NCBI GenBank assembly: GCA_948144175.1
Contig: CANXME010002054.1
Coordinates: forward strand, 124,001-188,000
Direction of reading: 5' to 3'
From: Closterium sp. NIES-65
Taxonomy: Eukaryota; Streptophyta; Zygnematophyceae; Desmidiales; Closteriaceae
Length of the DNA stretch: 64,000 bases
In this document: positions 1 through 10,654 of the stretch, one piece after another
Layout of the letters: every line of letters starts with the position of its first letter
Position numbering within the stretch: position 1 is the stretch's first letter
Position numbers and translations under genes: made by a program
Notes under the pieces: generated by a model
The model's input: only the letters and a program-made list of their open reading frames with translations
Told to the model about the DNA's origin: nothing
The model's database searches: none

Positions 1-1964
1 CCAGACCTGGACGCTGCGGCAAACACCTGACCAGACGAAGGGACCCTACCAGACTCAGCACCTGGAGGAGAAGCAGTGGTCAGTGTGTACAGGCTCGACC
101 CTGGCCGACGTGTAAACGTAGCCAGGTGGTGTCGCGTGCTAGCCTCCGTACAGTGGGTCACGCGCTGACGAGCAGGAGTGAACTGGTGGACACCCGCATC
201 CTGTAGGTCAGCACCACTCACCAGGTTCGTCGAGAACGAGGGGAGGTAGAGACCAGACAGGGTGCCAGAGGGGGCCGCCGGACACGGAAGGACCGTGGAG
301 AAGCGAGACAGGACAGGCCCCCCAGAGGGGTCAGCCAGGGACACCGCAACCGGCCGACTCAGCGGCGTGAGAGTGGTGCGGTCCCGAAAGAAGGAGCGAG
401 ACGCTCCAGAGTCAAGGGTGAAGGTGTGAGAGGCCGAAGCCGACACAGTACCTGAGAGGGCAGACTCACCAGTACCTGAGAGCACAGACGCACTGGCACC
501 TAGAGCAGCAGCCTCACTAGCACCTGACGCAGCAGTACCAATGCCCGGGTCGGGCGGGAAACACCGGTAACAGTCATCCTCATCACTACCAGTCACAACA
601 TACATAGCAGAAAGAATAGCATCAAAGTCAAGATCATAAATGGCTACACCAGCCCTAGACAGCTCCCCCCAGCGGGGGATCTCAGCGGCCTCCGGAAACT
701 GCTGACGCCAGGCGTCGGTCAGGCGGCCAAAGCAGCGGCGGGCTGTGTGGGTGCCTCCACACCTCTCCCCCGCACGGTCACCGGTGCGAAGAACGTAGGG
801 GCAGGGACCAAACGCACCACCACGCTGACGCTGCAAGTACCACTCACGGAGCTGCTGAGGGGCGGGGACGGTACGAGAGCGATGCTGCTGCTGCTGCTGG
901 CGCTGGCCACCCCCAGAGCTGCTCCGCTGGGACGAGCCACTCCGACCCCCGCCGCCACCGCCACCCCCGCCTCCACCGCCACCCCCGTCTCCACCGCCAC
1001 CGCCCCCACCGGTACCCTCGCCCCCGCCTCCTCCGCCACCGCCTCCGCCGCCACCTCCGCCTCCACCGCCTCCACCAGTACCTCCACTCCCGCCACCACC
1101 TCCACCGCCACCCCCACTCCCTCCGCCACCCCCACCTCCTCCGCCACTGCCCCCTCTAGCTCCACCCGCTCCCTTGCCCCCCTTGCCCTTGCCAGAGCGG
1201 CGTCTACCACTGGTGGCAGACGCCGCACCGACCGACTCAAAACCAGCGAGGTCGGCCGCAGCGGCAGAGGCGACAGAGGGCAGCAGGGGGGAAGGAGAAC
1301 ACCCCTCAAAGATGGGGGTGCGAGGGTCACCCCGAGAGGCCCCTACAGCGACGATGCTCTTCTTAGCCGCTAGCAGGGACTCCTCAAGGAGGTCGACAGT
1401 GAGGGTGGTGGGACAGACAGAGAGAAACTGGTCCCTAACGACACGAAGGGACTCAGGGAGACGGGTGACGAGAAAGTAGAGAGTGATGTACATGGGAGGA
1501 GGGTTTGCGGCGCGGAACTCAGCAGGAAGGGCAGCGCGGTAGCGAGCGTCACTAGCGCGGAGGTGGGTAACGAGGTCAGCGACAGTGGGAAAGGCAGCGA
1601 GGTCAGGGAAGAGAAACGGTAGCATGAGGCGGCTCAGCGTAGCAGAGGAAGGGGAGGAGTAGCGTGCAACTACAGCGTCGTACAAGGCCTGAGCGCTCTT
1701 GCACTGACTAAAGTGGGCACGCTCGGAGGAAGGGAGGTGGCGACGCACAGCAAGACGTGCAGCAGCATCGCGTGTGGCCCACTTGGAGCGAACAGCAGGG
1801 TCAGCATCAGCAGGAGGGGCAGGGACAGCTCCAGAGACAAAGTCAAAGAGAGAAACCTCATCGATCGCATCGCACAGTAAGTACAGCTGCAGGTCCTCAA
1901 TCCAGACTGGAAAGTCAATGGCGCGACCCTCAGCGTCAAAAGACAGGACACTGGGGGTGGCCAT
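1..1964 (-). CDS. copia Gag-Pol polyprotein, N-terminal part (runs off edge)
   Basis: Gag-Pol of copia element J, starting at the ATG at 1962-1964 (peptide MATPSVLSFDAEG), the same start as in the sister elements. The frame stays open for about 654 codons to the left edge; I checked that start, protease and last codons share one phase. Order seen: Gag capsid-like region; serine-proline stretch; a long Gly tract encoded at about 940-1190; the recurring PQQLREWY motif; a finger of the form C-X13-C-X3-H-X4-C; then the aspartic protease motif LDSGAS at about 430-450. Integrase, reverse transcriptase and RNase H would lie beyond the window. This is the only gag-pol start here with no lesion in the part visible. 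No cellular role: it makes the particle proteins of the retroelement. Confidence 0.88.
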   Translation of the reverse strand, partial: MATPSVLSFDAEGRAIDFPVWIEDLQLYLLCDAIDEVSLFDFVSGAVPAPPADADPAVRSKWATRDAAARLAVRRHLPSSERAHFSQCKSAQALYDAVVARYSSPSSATLSRLMLPFLFPDLAAFPTVADLVTHLRASDARYRAALPAEFRAANPPPMYITLYFLVTRLPESLRVVRDQFLSVCPTTLTVDLLEESLLAAKKSIVAVGASRGDPRTPIFEGCSPSPLLPSVASAAAADLAGFESVGAASATSGRRRSGKGKGGKGAGGARGGSGGGGGGGGGSGGGGGGGGGSGGTGGGGGGGGGGGGGGGGGGGEGTGGGGGGGDGGGGGGGGGGGGGGRSGSSQRSSSGGGQRQQQQQHRSRTVPAPQQLREWYLQRQRGGAFGPCPYVLRTGDRAGERCGGTHTARRCFGRLTDAWRQQFPEAAEIPRWGELSRAGVAIYDLDFDAILSAMYVVTGSDEDDCYRCFPPDPGIGTAASGASEAAALGASASVLSGTGESALSGTVSASASHTFTLDSGASRSFFRDRTTLTPLSRPVAVSLADPSGGPVLSRFSTVLPCPAAPSGTLSGLYLPSFSTNLVSGADLQDAGVHQFTPARQRVTHCTEASTRHHLATFTRRPGSSLYTLTTASPPGAESGRVPSSGQVFAAASRS

Positions 1965-2079
1965 TGCAGCAGCTGATTGTCTCACCGGGCACGAAGAGTC
2001 GGGTAGCACAGCGGCGCAGCAACTCGGCAGAACAGCAGCTGCGCACGCCTCGGAGCAGCAGCAGCCCCGCAAGAGCAAG

Positions 2080-3050
2080 AGCTCGGCTCCTCAGGTTGCC
2101 CGGGCGGCTCGGGCAGCTCGGGCGGCTCGGGTTGCTGGGGCGGCGCGGGCGGCTCGGGCGGCTCGGGCGGCTCGGGTTGCTGGGGCGGCGCGGGCGGCTC
2201 GGGCGGCTCGGGCGGGTCTGCTGCACGGGCGGTTGGGGCGGCCGGCTGTACAGGCGGCTCGTGCGGCGCGGGCGTCGCGACGGGCGGCTCGCTGGCGGCT
2301 CGCTGGCGGCTGCACAGGCGGCACAGGGACGGCGGGCGGCTCAGGGACGGCGGCCTGGGCGGTCGTGGGCGGCTCACGCTGGGCGGGTGCACGGGCGGCT
2401 CGGCGGGCGGCGTTCGGGCAGCTCACGGGCGGCTGCGACGGGCGGCTCGCGGGCGTCAGGCGCTAGGGCGCTGGGGCGACGACGGGCGGCGCTCAGGCGT
2501 CAGGGCGGGCGGCCGTCAGAGCGCTAGGGCGGGCGGCGCTCAGGCGTCAGGGCGGACGGCCGTCAGGGCGCAAGGGCGGGCGGCGCTCGGGCGCTAGGGC
2601 GAGCGGCGCACGGGCGCTAGGGCGGGCGGCCGTCAGGGCGCTAGGGCGGGCTGCGCTCGGGCGCTTGGGCGGGCGGCGCTCGGGTGCTAGGGCGGGCGGC
2701 CGACAGGGCGCTAGGGCGGGCGGCCGTCAGGGCGCTAGGGCGAGCGGCCGTCAGGGCGCTAGGGCGGGCGGCCGTCAGGGCGCTAGGGCGAGCGGCGCAC
2801 GGGCGCTAGGGCGGGCGGCCGTCAGGGCGCTAGGGCGGGCGGCGCTCGGGCGCTAGGGCGGGCGGCGCTCGGGCGCTAGGGCGGGCGGCCGTCAGGGCGC
2901 TAGGTCGGTCGGCCGTCAGGGCGCTAGGGCGGGCGGCGTTCGGGCGCTAGAGCGGGCGGCCGTCAGGGCACTAGGGCGGGCGGCTGTCAGGGCGCAAGGG
3001 CGGCGGCGCGCGGGCGCTAGGGCGGGCGGCCGTCAGAGCACTAGGGCAGA
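2080..3050. repeat. leader minisatellite of element J
   Basis: GC-rich tandem repeats fill most of the space between the gag start and the 5' LTR. At 2095-2220 the unit is a short GGCGGCTCG type. From about 2455 to 3045 it is a 23-24 bp unit built on GGGCGCTAGGGCGGGCGG followed by CCGTCA or CGCTC. No conserved protein is visible in any frame; open frames here are by-products of the lack of A/T. It is followed by an A15 run at about 3055-3068. Confidence 0.85.
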
Positions 3051-3068
3051 TCGAAAAAAAAAAAAAAA

Positions 3069-3166
3069 GTACTAGGGCCCGGAGCGCGCTCTGGGCAGAA
3101 AACAGTTAAGAGGTAGCGGTGGTGGGCCCTACGAACAGTTCCCACGGGGGAACCTGCTCGATACCA
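3069..3166 (-). promoter_or_regulatory. primer-binding site and palindromic leader of element J
   Basis: On the minus strand the LTR is followed directly by TGGTATCGAGCAGG, which resembles the plant initiator-Met tRNA primer site TGGTATCAGAGC with one base missing. Next come an inverted repeat (GTTCCC ... GGGAAC), the block AGGGCCCACC, and a hairpin around GAGCGCGCTC. The same order recurs in elements C, D, E, F and I. The primer role is established for LTR elements; a dimerisation or packaging role for the hairpin is my inference. Confidence 0.7.
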
Positions 3167-3297
3167 TGAGAAGAAGTGAACGAGAATGAAATGACTATGA
3201 ACGAAGTGAGTACAAATCGGAAACCCTGATTGGGTTGTACCCCTTATGGGATACCCCACTATAGCCTACAGAAACAAGTAAGCTATATGTTCTGACA
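3167..3297 (-). repeat. 5' LTR of copia J (131 bp)
   Basis: On the minus strand it starts TGTCAG and ends in CA, next to the primer-binding site. It resembles the LTRs at 54951-55085 and 63688-63822, so J belongs near the F subfamily. The partner LTR is outside the window. Confidence 0.85.
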
Positions 3298-3720
3298 GAC
3301 CTCGCGTGTAAACCCGCTCTGATTACCAAGTGTGAGGATCTAGGATCGAGTTCAGAAAAGAGAATGAGAATTGAGTCGAATTGAATTGAATTGAATGTCT
3401 TCACCTGGGTACAACACGAGGCTATATATAGGCTCGACACAAGGCCCCGTAACCAGGTGTTACGCGAAGGTTCCGCGGGCCGCGTAGCGTCCTGAACGGA
3501 TCCTTACCGAATTCGGTAGAAGGCAATTCGGTGGCAACCGAAAAGCCAGAATTCGGTGCACGCAACCTAGCTCGGTGCTATAACTATAATAAAATATAGG
3601 AAAGCACCTAGCCTATTCGATCAAGCAATTCATGCATGCATATAATTATCCTATGCTAGAAATAGCATGATAAAGTAAAGGCAAGCAAGCATAGCTGGCA
3701 TAAGCCGTCGTACTCTCACA
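3298..3720 (-). repeat. gypsy K: 5' LTR (3331-3720) and primer-site stub (3298-3330)
   Basis: The 390-bp LTR matches both LTRs of gypsy H (17261-17638 and 36693-37070) along its length, with an expanded GAATT run near 3375-3400. It starts TGTGAG and ends CTCACA and carries a TATATATA box near 3425. The stub to the left reads on the minus strand CT then TGGTAATCAGAGC, an initiator-Met-tRNA-like primer site, which marks this as the 5' LTR of a minus-strand gypsy whose body lies left of J, off the window. It cuts copia L; the first bases after it (ACTGG) should be one TSD copy. Confidence 0.85.
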
Positions 3721-6186
3721 ACTGGAGCTGCTGGGCCTGCGGGTACTTTTGGAGTTGGAGCTGCTGCGGGTGTTGGCGCGGAGGCTACTGCTGTCGATCC
3801 TGGAGGCGGTCCTGCTGGGGGTGCTACTGGTGCTGCTGGAGGTACTGGAGCTGGAGGTGCTGCTGGTGCTGGTGCTGCCACTGGGGGTACTGGTGCTGTC
3901 CCTGCTGTGTCTGAAGTCGCCGCGCGGCCTCGGCCGTACTTCGTTCCGCTCCTTCAGCAGGTTCTTGGTCTCCCGCCTTCTACTGGTCCTCCTCCTCCCT
4001 TCGAGTGTCCACAGCCTGTCCCGTCACAGTTACAGTTACAGCCGGCCTCCCCACTGCCTGCTCCGTCTCCCTACACTGGTCCTACTGGAGGTCTTGCTGA
4101 GCGTCGTGAGCCTGCGTCTCGCCATGCGTCGCCTGTCCGTCAAGCTCGCACTAGAGGTCGCGGTTCGCGTCAGCGTCCTCCTCCTGTCCCTGGCACGCAC
4201 CGGATGTCTCTGCATCCGTCCACTGCTCCTCTGGGTGCCCCTTTACCTTCTCCTCCTGAGTCTTCTCTTCCTGCTCTTGCCGACCCGGAGTCGGACTCTC
4301 TTCGTGCTGCCAGTCCTACTGTCACGCGTCTCCTTGCTACTGCTGTCACTGACCCTTCCTTTGAGTCCACTGCTGCGTCTGCCCTAGTTGCTGAGCTCGT
4401 CGACTTTGCTGCTCGCTGTCGCCTAGACTACGCCGCCAGTCTAGTTGCTGAGTCTGAGTCTGTCTGTCCTCCGTCCGTCGGGGGTGAGTGTGCCCTTGGC
4501 ACGGACGTCCTTGAGGACAAGCAGGAGGAGTTCCAGTGTCTGGCTGCTGCTTCACCTCATCTCGTGTCCGTACTGCTTACCCCTGAGGGAGACCTGGATG
4601 CACTTGACATCCCGACTCCGCGCTCTTACGCGGAGGCGATAGAGGGTCCCTACTCCTCTCAGTGGCAGGCAGCTATGGGCGCAAAGATGGCTTCCTGGAA
4701 GTCCACAGGCACCTACGTTGACGAGGTTCCCCCCGCCTGGGGCGAACATAGTCAGTGGCATGTGGATATTCAGGGTGAAGCGGCCGCCGGGTTCTCCGCC
4801 TATCTTCAAGGCGCGTTACGTGGCTCGTGGCTTCAGTCAGCGGCAGGGAGTTGACTTCTTTCAGACCTTCTCTCCCACCCCGAAGATGACCTCTCTTCGG
4901 GTACTGCTGCACATAGCTGCTCACCGTGACTACGAGCTTCACTCTCTTGACTTCAGCACAGCTTTCCTGCAGGGCAGCCTGCACGAAGAGATCTGGCTGC
5001 GCCGCCCACCTGGCTTCACTGGGTCTTTTCCTCCTGGCACCCAGTGGAGCCTCCGGCGGCCAGTCTACGGTCTCCGCCAGGCACCGCGTGAGTGGCACGA
5101 CACACCGAGGACTACACTTGCGGCTCTTGGGTTTGCTCCCTCTACTGCCGACCCGTCGCTGTTTCTACGCACTGACACTTCTTTGCCGCCGTTCTACATC
5201 CTCGTGTACGTTGACGACTTGGTCTTTGCCACAGCTGACACTGCTGGACTCGCCGACGTGAACTCCGAGCTGCAGAAGAGACATACGTGCACAGACCTGG
5301 GTGAACTGCGCAGCTACCTTGGCTTGCAGATCACCTGGGACAGAGCACGCTGCACCATTACCCTGACTCAGTCACACATGGTGCAGCAGGTCCTTCAGCG
5401 CTTCGGCTTCACGTACTCCTCGCCTCAGGCCACTCCTCTGCCTACTCGCCACTCGCTCTCACCTCTGCCTTCGGATGAGTCTGTAGAGTCGAGTGGCCCG
5501 TACCGAGAGCTTGTTGGCTGCCTCATGTACCTGATGACCTGCACTCGACCTGACCTTGCATACCCTCTTAGCATTCTCGCACGCTATGTTGCTCCTGGGA
5601 GACACGGACCGGAGCACATGGCTGCAGCGAAGAGGGTGTTGCGCTACTTGTGCAGTACGTCAAGCATGGGGCTTGTGCTTGGAGGGCAGAGTCCAGTGGT
5701 CCTCACTGGGCACGGAGACGCTTCTTGGGCTGACGACCAGGCTACGCAGCGGTCGTCACAGGGTTACACCTTCAGCCTTGGTTCCGGCTCTGTTTCGTGG
5801 CGGGCTACCCGCTTGTCTTCTGTTCTCGGCTCCAGTTGTGAGGCTGAGATCTACGCCGGGGCCATGGCTGCACAGGAGCTTCGCTGGCTCACCTACCTGC
5901 TGACTGACCTCGGAGAGCCGCCTCGTTCTCCTCCAGTGCTGTACGTAGACAACAAGGCCATGCTGGCCTTGTGTCGAGAGCAGAGACTGGAGCACAGAAC
6001 GAAGCACATTGCTCTCCGCTACTTCCTTGCTCGTGAAGACAGCGTGGTCAGCTGCGTCTTGTGTACGTGGCCTCTGAGGCCAACACTGCTGATATCTTCA
6101 CCAAGGCGCTTGCGCCTTGTGATGATCAGCGCTTCTGTACTCAGCTGGGTCTTGTGCCTGCCTTGTCTCACTTGCTCACCTCTTGA
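3721..6186 (+). pseudogene. copia L Pol: IN-RT linker, reverse transcriptase, RNase H (broken)
   Basis: The 3' half of a plus-strand copia polyprotein, cut at its left by gypsy K. Visible in order: repetitive Gly/Ala linker, the PYFVPLLQQVLGL segment, reverse transcriptase with the YVDDLVFA catalytic motif near 5205-5228, and RNase H with YVDNKAM and EHRTKHIALRYF. Two frameshifts break it: near 4735, just before GANIVSGMW, and near 6035, where about 7 bp present in sister copies is missing before the final TKAL segment. The stop TGA is at 6184-6186. It would copy element RNA into DNA in cytoplasmic particles; this copy cannot make intact protein. Confidence 0.9.
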
Positions 6187-6529
6187 CCTTACTTGTACTG
6201 TTACATATATATATACACCTACTCTTGCTTGTCTAGCCTTTTATATATATATGTACTCCTGCATGTGAACTGGCCTTGTGGCCTTGACCTTGTGCTCGGA
6301 ATGTGTGGTGACTTTGTGATCCACCCTGAGCTTGCTTTGCTTTGCTTTGTTTGACTGGTCTTGTGACCCCTTGTACTCCCCCACTTTGCCTATGGGGGTG
6401 TGTCAGAACATTATAGCTTATGCTTTTGTGTAGGCTGTAGTGGGGTAGCCTATATGGGGTACAACCCAATTAGGGTTAGTACTTGTACCCAACTCTTTCA
6501 TAGTGCATTCATTCTCGTTCATTCTCACA
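6187..6529 (+). repeat. copia L 3' untranslated region, polypurine tract and 3' LTR (6401-6529)
   Basis: After the pol stop comes an AT-rich stretch with TATATATA runs near 6205-6255, shared with all copia elements here. Then ATGGGGGTG (polypurine tract) abuts a 129-bp LTR starting TGTCAGAACATTATAG and ending TCTCACA. The LTR closely matches the 5' LTR of E (14630-14761), so L and E are of one subfamily. The bases after it (TCAGA) should be a TSD copy. Confidence 0.85.
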
Positions 6530-6966
6530 TCAGAACCTCCGACTGCCCATCACCCCGAAACTCCGCCCCCGATACTGCGGGCCATTTCGCATAAGCCACA
6601 TGCTTACACCCGTCACCGCCCACCTCCTCCTCCCTGCTGATTGGTACGTCAGCCCTTCATTCCACGTCAGCCTACTTCGCCCTTACGTCCCGTCCACGAG
6701 CCAACTGCCACGCAATCGCCCAGCCAGCATGACAAAGACCACCAACTGAACCAATTTTCACCCTCGAGAAAATCCTGAGTCACAGCGTTCGTGACCCTCG
6801 AGGAGCCCGAAGGATCAAGTTCTTTCTCCGCTGGAAGGACCGTACACCCACCGAAGACAATTGGGTTCCGCTGGACAGAATCGAAAACCACACCGTCCTC
6901 ACCGAGTATTTGCGCAGCCAAAATTTCAGGGATGTACACGCACTTTCGAAAGGAGGACCTCCTTAG
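6530..6966 (+). pseudogene. gypsy N chromodomain tail (3' end of a chromovirus pol)
   Basis: From 6733 to the TAG at 6964-6966 the plus strand encodes a 77-residue tail with a chromodomain-like core: EKILSHSVRD, then KFFLRWKDR and ENWVPL-type residues (TEDNWVPLDRI). This fold in Ty3/gypsy chromoviruses binds modified histones and guides integration. A TGA at 6730-6732 blocks the frame upstream; 6530-6730 shows no clear integrase and may be decayed. It differs in sequence from the chromodomain of gypsy H, so N is another family. Copia L is inserted immediately upstream. Confidence 0.7.
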
Positions 6967-7334
6967 GGGGGGGGTAGTGTAAGGAAAATTCCTTTTACAT
7001 TGACATTTCCAGGTGCATTGACATTTCGAACCGCGTACAGAGTCCGCGACATCCGCACGTTTCGCGCTGACAAATGAAAAATACAGAAAAGTCGCACAAG
7101 GGCGACATGCGTTTGTGACATTGTACGGTGTAAGCTGTTTTTATGCGTCACAAGAGGATTGAGACACAAGTGTCTCCACAGAAACGTTCCCTTAGTGTTG
7201 CCAATAAATTTGGAACTCCTCAATCAACCTTGAGTCAGGTCAAAGCTCCAGCGGCTTGTGAACGACTTGGTAAGCTTCTAGTTGCCATCATACCATACCA
7301 GGTTGCAGGAGCTTTGTTTGTCTACATTCTTACA
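6967..7334 (+). repeat. gypsy N polypurine tract and 3' LTR (right end uncertain)
   Basis: A G-run and TAG end directly at TGTAAGGAAAATTCC (6978), a classic polypurine-tract/LTR junction. The start resembles that of gypsy M at 13840 (shared core AAGGAAAATTCCTTTT). The right end is not proven; CTTACA at 7329-7334 would mirror the TGTAAG start, giving 357 bp, but a protein-like fragment at 7143-7260 lies inside, so the LTR may end earlier. Confidence 0.5.
7143..7260 (+). pseudogene. helix-turn-helix fragment resembling CENP-B/Tigger N-terminus
   Basis: A short open stretch encodes SLSVANKFGTPQSTLSQVK, which looks like the psq/CENP-B-type helix-turn-helix of pogo/Tigger transposases and their domesticated relatives (pattern: hydrophobic, A, x, K/x, F/G, x, x, x, S-T-L/V-S). 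The following residues lose the match, so only one helix-turn-helix is left. No DDE domain is visible nearby. Could also be chance; the call rests on one motif. Confidence 0.3.
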
Positions 7335-7474
7335 ACCTGAGGTCAGATAAGGAGCTTGTCCACCTTAGTGATTTGACGGCATTTTGTAGAAGTGAGTCTG
7401 CGAGCTAGCTAGTGTATAGAATAGCGAATTTGAGATACCAAGTAACAACAGGCTCAGTCAGGCGCATAGGGTCG

Positions 7475-10400
7475 CTACAAGCCATTGGCCTTCTGAAGCT
7501 TTTGGATTTGGTTGAGGAAGATCCAAGTCAGCTGCAGGGGCACCAAGGAGGAAAGCGCACAGCAAGCCACCAGAATTAAAACCACAAGTGTCAGACAAAG
7601 CCTTGGGAACACTAGACAAGCTACCACAAGGCAACCCGAGGAACTGAGATTCTCGCATAAGGGCAAATCCAGTGTGAGAGACTGACACATACCCGCTGCG
7701 TGAACCCCCCAACTCCACAACATCACACCCGGGCATGCCATGATGTGCGTAACCGATACGTTTGCTGGAGGTGGCGAAGTGTGCGAAGTCGAGCTTGAGC
7801 GACACTCACTCAAACAACAGCAAAGCGAAATGACATGACATCAAACCCACTCTACCCCAACAGCCGCACCCACACCCCAAGACCAAACCGAACCACACCA
7901 TTACACCAAACCCACACATACCGCACCATGACGTGCGGCGCAATACGTATGCAGTAGGTGGCGAAGCCGGTGTAGAACTTGAGGGGGCCGCCCTGCTCAA
8001 GCGTCTGCACGACGCAGTCCATGGAGGAGCTGTACGGCAGCTTGCCGTCCGGCCCTTGAGAGGGCCCCCTTCTTGAGCGTCTTGCGCAGCACACCCAAAC
8101 CCTGACTAACCAACAAACCCAACCGTCAAACCAGCACACCCGATCATGTCAAGCCCGCATTCTTCACCGCACTAGACCCACACGCACCATGACGTGCGGC
8201 GCAATACGTATGCAGTAGGTGGCGAAGCCGGTGTAGAACTTGAGGGGGCCGCCCTGCTTGAGCGTCTGCACGACGCAGTCCATGGAGGAGCTGTACGGCA
8301 GCTTGCCGTCCGGCCCCGGCTTCTGCTTCTGAATCTGCGTCTTCACGTAGTCGAACGGCAGACTGCACGCGGACGCGAAGAATCCAGATACCGCGCTCGC
8401 GCCTGAGGGATGAGGGACAGGGGGGTGGGATACAATCGGGAAGGCAGAAGGAAAACAGGGTTTCTGCTTCTGAATCTGCTTCTTCACGTAGTCGTAGGGG
8501 AGGCTGCATGCGGGAGTGCAGAACCCTGAGACCGCGCTCGCGCCTGAGGGATGGGGGAATTAGGACGGAAGAGAAAAAGAGGGTTTGTATTTCTGGATCT
8601 GCTTCTTCACGTAGTCGAATGGCAGACTGCATGCGAATGCGAAGCATCCGGATACCGCAATCGCGCCTGAGGGATGGGGACGGGCGGATGAGAAAGGGTG
8701 CCAAGGGGGGAAGGGAGGAAGGGGGATCGAGCAGGGTTGTGAAGAAAGAACACCAGGCTCGATATGGGGGGAGGACACAAACAGAGGGACGGGGAGGGGA
8801 CGAGAGAGGAAGCGATACAGCACACCATGTGCTCTCTGGTTTCACCGTAGGACAGCCTGCCCACGTGCAGCGCCATGCCTCCCACCACCACCACTCCCAT
8901 CGAACACCACACGCATTACAATCACATCCCACTATAAGCACGCACCGATAACAGCGGGGATCTCCTTAAGCTGTAGCGTGTCCTTAAAGTACTCCATGCT
9001 CTGATCGTACGACGCCAGCATGCCCATGTTCAGCGCCATCGCACGAACCACCGTGGGGCCCGCGCCCTTCCACAGCGCCGTCACGCCCTCGTCCGCCGCT
9101 ATACGCGTTAGAGCGTGAATCGCGTTCTTGTACCCACGGCGCTCCGCCGCGGGGAGCACGGAGTCCGCCTGCATGCGGATGAGCGCGAGATCCGCGGGAC
9201 TGCCGAAGCACGCGCCGATGGCGCCCGCCGTCAGCCCGCACGCCGCCTTCTGGTAGAGCGGCAGGGGCTTGCCGTCGTTGGCCTTGGTGGCCTCCGTGGT
9301 GAGATACCTGCGGATCAGCGACGGGAGGAGGTCAAGAGATGTGGCTGGGAATGAGCGAACCAAAAAATTCACGGGATTGATTTCACGATCTCTAAAACGA
9401 GGCTTCTGTGGGATTTGCCTGGAGAGGCGTGGATGCGAGAGGGGTACGGATCTGCGCGCGTCTCCCCCACGCGTACAGCATCTCTCGGAGCACTTAAGCG
9501 GAGAGCAAACGAAGAGGGACATCCCGCCCAGACCGTGGGATATAGGTCTCTCACAACCTTCCACGTGACGTTGATAACTGACGTCAACGAGGTCCGATTT
9601 CACCAACTCATTTTCGCGCAATGTGGTTCCATGGGGTACCTTGTGTGGCGATTCTATAACCCTGCACTGTCGATGCACGTCATTTGCATGATATGTACTG
9701 ACACGCACGCTAAAATGCGTAAGGACCCATGGACCTCGTTAGCAAAATCTAGTAGTATGGTGACTGCATGTTACAAGAGGAATGTAGAGTGCGATTGGAA
9801 AATGCGAAGTACCTGAACGATCCAAGGCGAGCGGTGGTATATGTGGCTTGTCGGAGAAGACCCGCAGACAAACCCTGAAGAGAGGAAGAATGGATTAGAG
9901 ATAACAACTCGATCAGCAATGGGCAAGATGGCGAGTGTTGGAGTCGAAGGCAAACTTAGTAAACCTAAAATAAAAATGTGAGGCAAGAGTCGCGATGGCG
10001 AGAGCTCAACTCGCGCTAAGACAGTGATCTCCTCATTCAGAAAAAACTGATCTCCTCATTCTGGAAAACGGACCACACAAGTTCCCTGAAACTAGTAACT
10101 GGCGTCAATGCACGATCGATCCTTGTTGACGCAGCTTAAAATCTTCTTTCGTCATGCCATTATGTTTGGATCAGGTGCCATATCCACAAGGAGCACGATG
10201 AAACCTGGTGTCGAATCGTGACAACATCTCGTGTCGAAGCATGACGTTACCTTGTAGAAGGACGCCACACCCTCCTTCTGAATGATATTCTTTGTAACTT
10301 CAAACGCCGAGCCCTGGCCCAACTGGATCCGGACCTGTTGTACGCAAGGGTTAAAAAACGGCGACAGGGAAGAAAAAGAAAACGATTCATAAGTAAAAAT

Positions 10401-10654
10401 GAAATAAGGAGCTGTAAATGTTCAGTAACGGATCGTGATACGATGGTTCACAATGTTCATTCAAGATCAAGTAAGTCCAGATAAAGGACAATCTGTTCTA
10501 TTTTTTCGTCAAGTAAGTCGACGTTGGGAAGGAAGTAACGAACCTTAACCATGTCGATAGGTTGGATCACGCAGGTGGCCATCATACCAGCCGTTCCGCC
10601 ATTCACGAACGGCTTCACGGAACCCCACACCGACCCCTTCTTCTGCTCCGCCAT
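7475..10654 (-). CDS. DTC: mitochondrial dicarboxylate/tricarboxylate carrier, six exons
   Basis: Inner-membrane carrier exchanging dicarboxylates (malate, 2-oxoglutarate) for tricarboxylates (citrate). Exons on the minus strand: 10544-10654, 10251-10334, 9813-9874, 8946-9307, 8188-8402, 7475-7531; all introns are GT-AG and the phases join to 296 codons plus TAG, close to the plant protein (about 298). Start MAEQKKGSVWGSVKPFVNGG is plant-DTC-like. The three mitochondrial-carrier signatures are present: QPIDMVKV, SPADLALIR and LPFDYVKTQIQ, each at the end of the first helix of a repeat. Also seen: GLLRQATYTTARLGSF, NDGKPLPLYQKA, ALNMGMLASYDQS, and the C-terminus WIFLNQIQKLQ. Introns 4 and 5 contain partial copies of exon 5 (separate entry). 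Identification is by family knowledge, boundaries by splice sites and homology. Confidence 0.93.
7927..8666 (-). repeat. partial tandem duplications of DTC exon 5
   Basis: Exon 5 (8188-8402) has incomplete copies around it. Two 5'-half copies lie in intron 4: from 8666 (peptide AIAVSGCFAFACSLPFDYVK) and from 8543 (ASAVSGFCTPACSLPYDYVK); each keeps the CCATCCCTCAG acceptor. One 3'-half copy lies in intron 5 at 7927-8056; it differs from exon 5 by very few bases (K to E at one codon) and keeps a GT donor after CACGTCATG. Next to it at about 8063-8095 is a weaker trace (KTLKKGAL). The 5'-half copies have no obvious donor after QIQKxKP. Confidence 0.85.

Larger units (their letters stand above)
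1..3297 (-). mobile_element. Ty1/copia element J, 5' part
   Basis: This is the 5' portion of a minus-strand copia retrotransposon that continues beyond the left edge. Reading from right to left it has its 5' LTR, a primer-binding site, a leader hairpin, a GC-rich minisatellite leader of about 1.2 kb, and an open gag-pol frame. It sits in the 5' untranslated region of gypsy K: positions 3298-3330 match the segment between LTR and gag of gypsy H (36661-36692). Its outer TSD partner lies outside the window. Seen directly: LTR, primer site, open frame. Inferred: the element is otherwise complete. Confidence 0.9.

Noticed and set aside
1757..2527. Plus-strand Arg/Gly/Ala-rich frames over the J leader
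   Set aside because: They run across the minisatellite and antisense to gag; sequence is purely repeat-derived.
8063..8095. Further small copy of DTC exon 5 (KTLKKGAL)
   Set aside because: Too short and diverged to annotate as a separate unit; mentioned only with the duplications.
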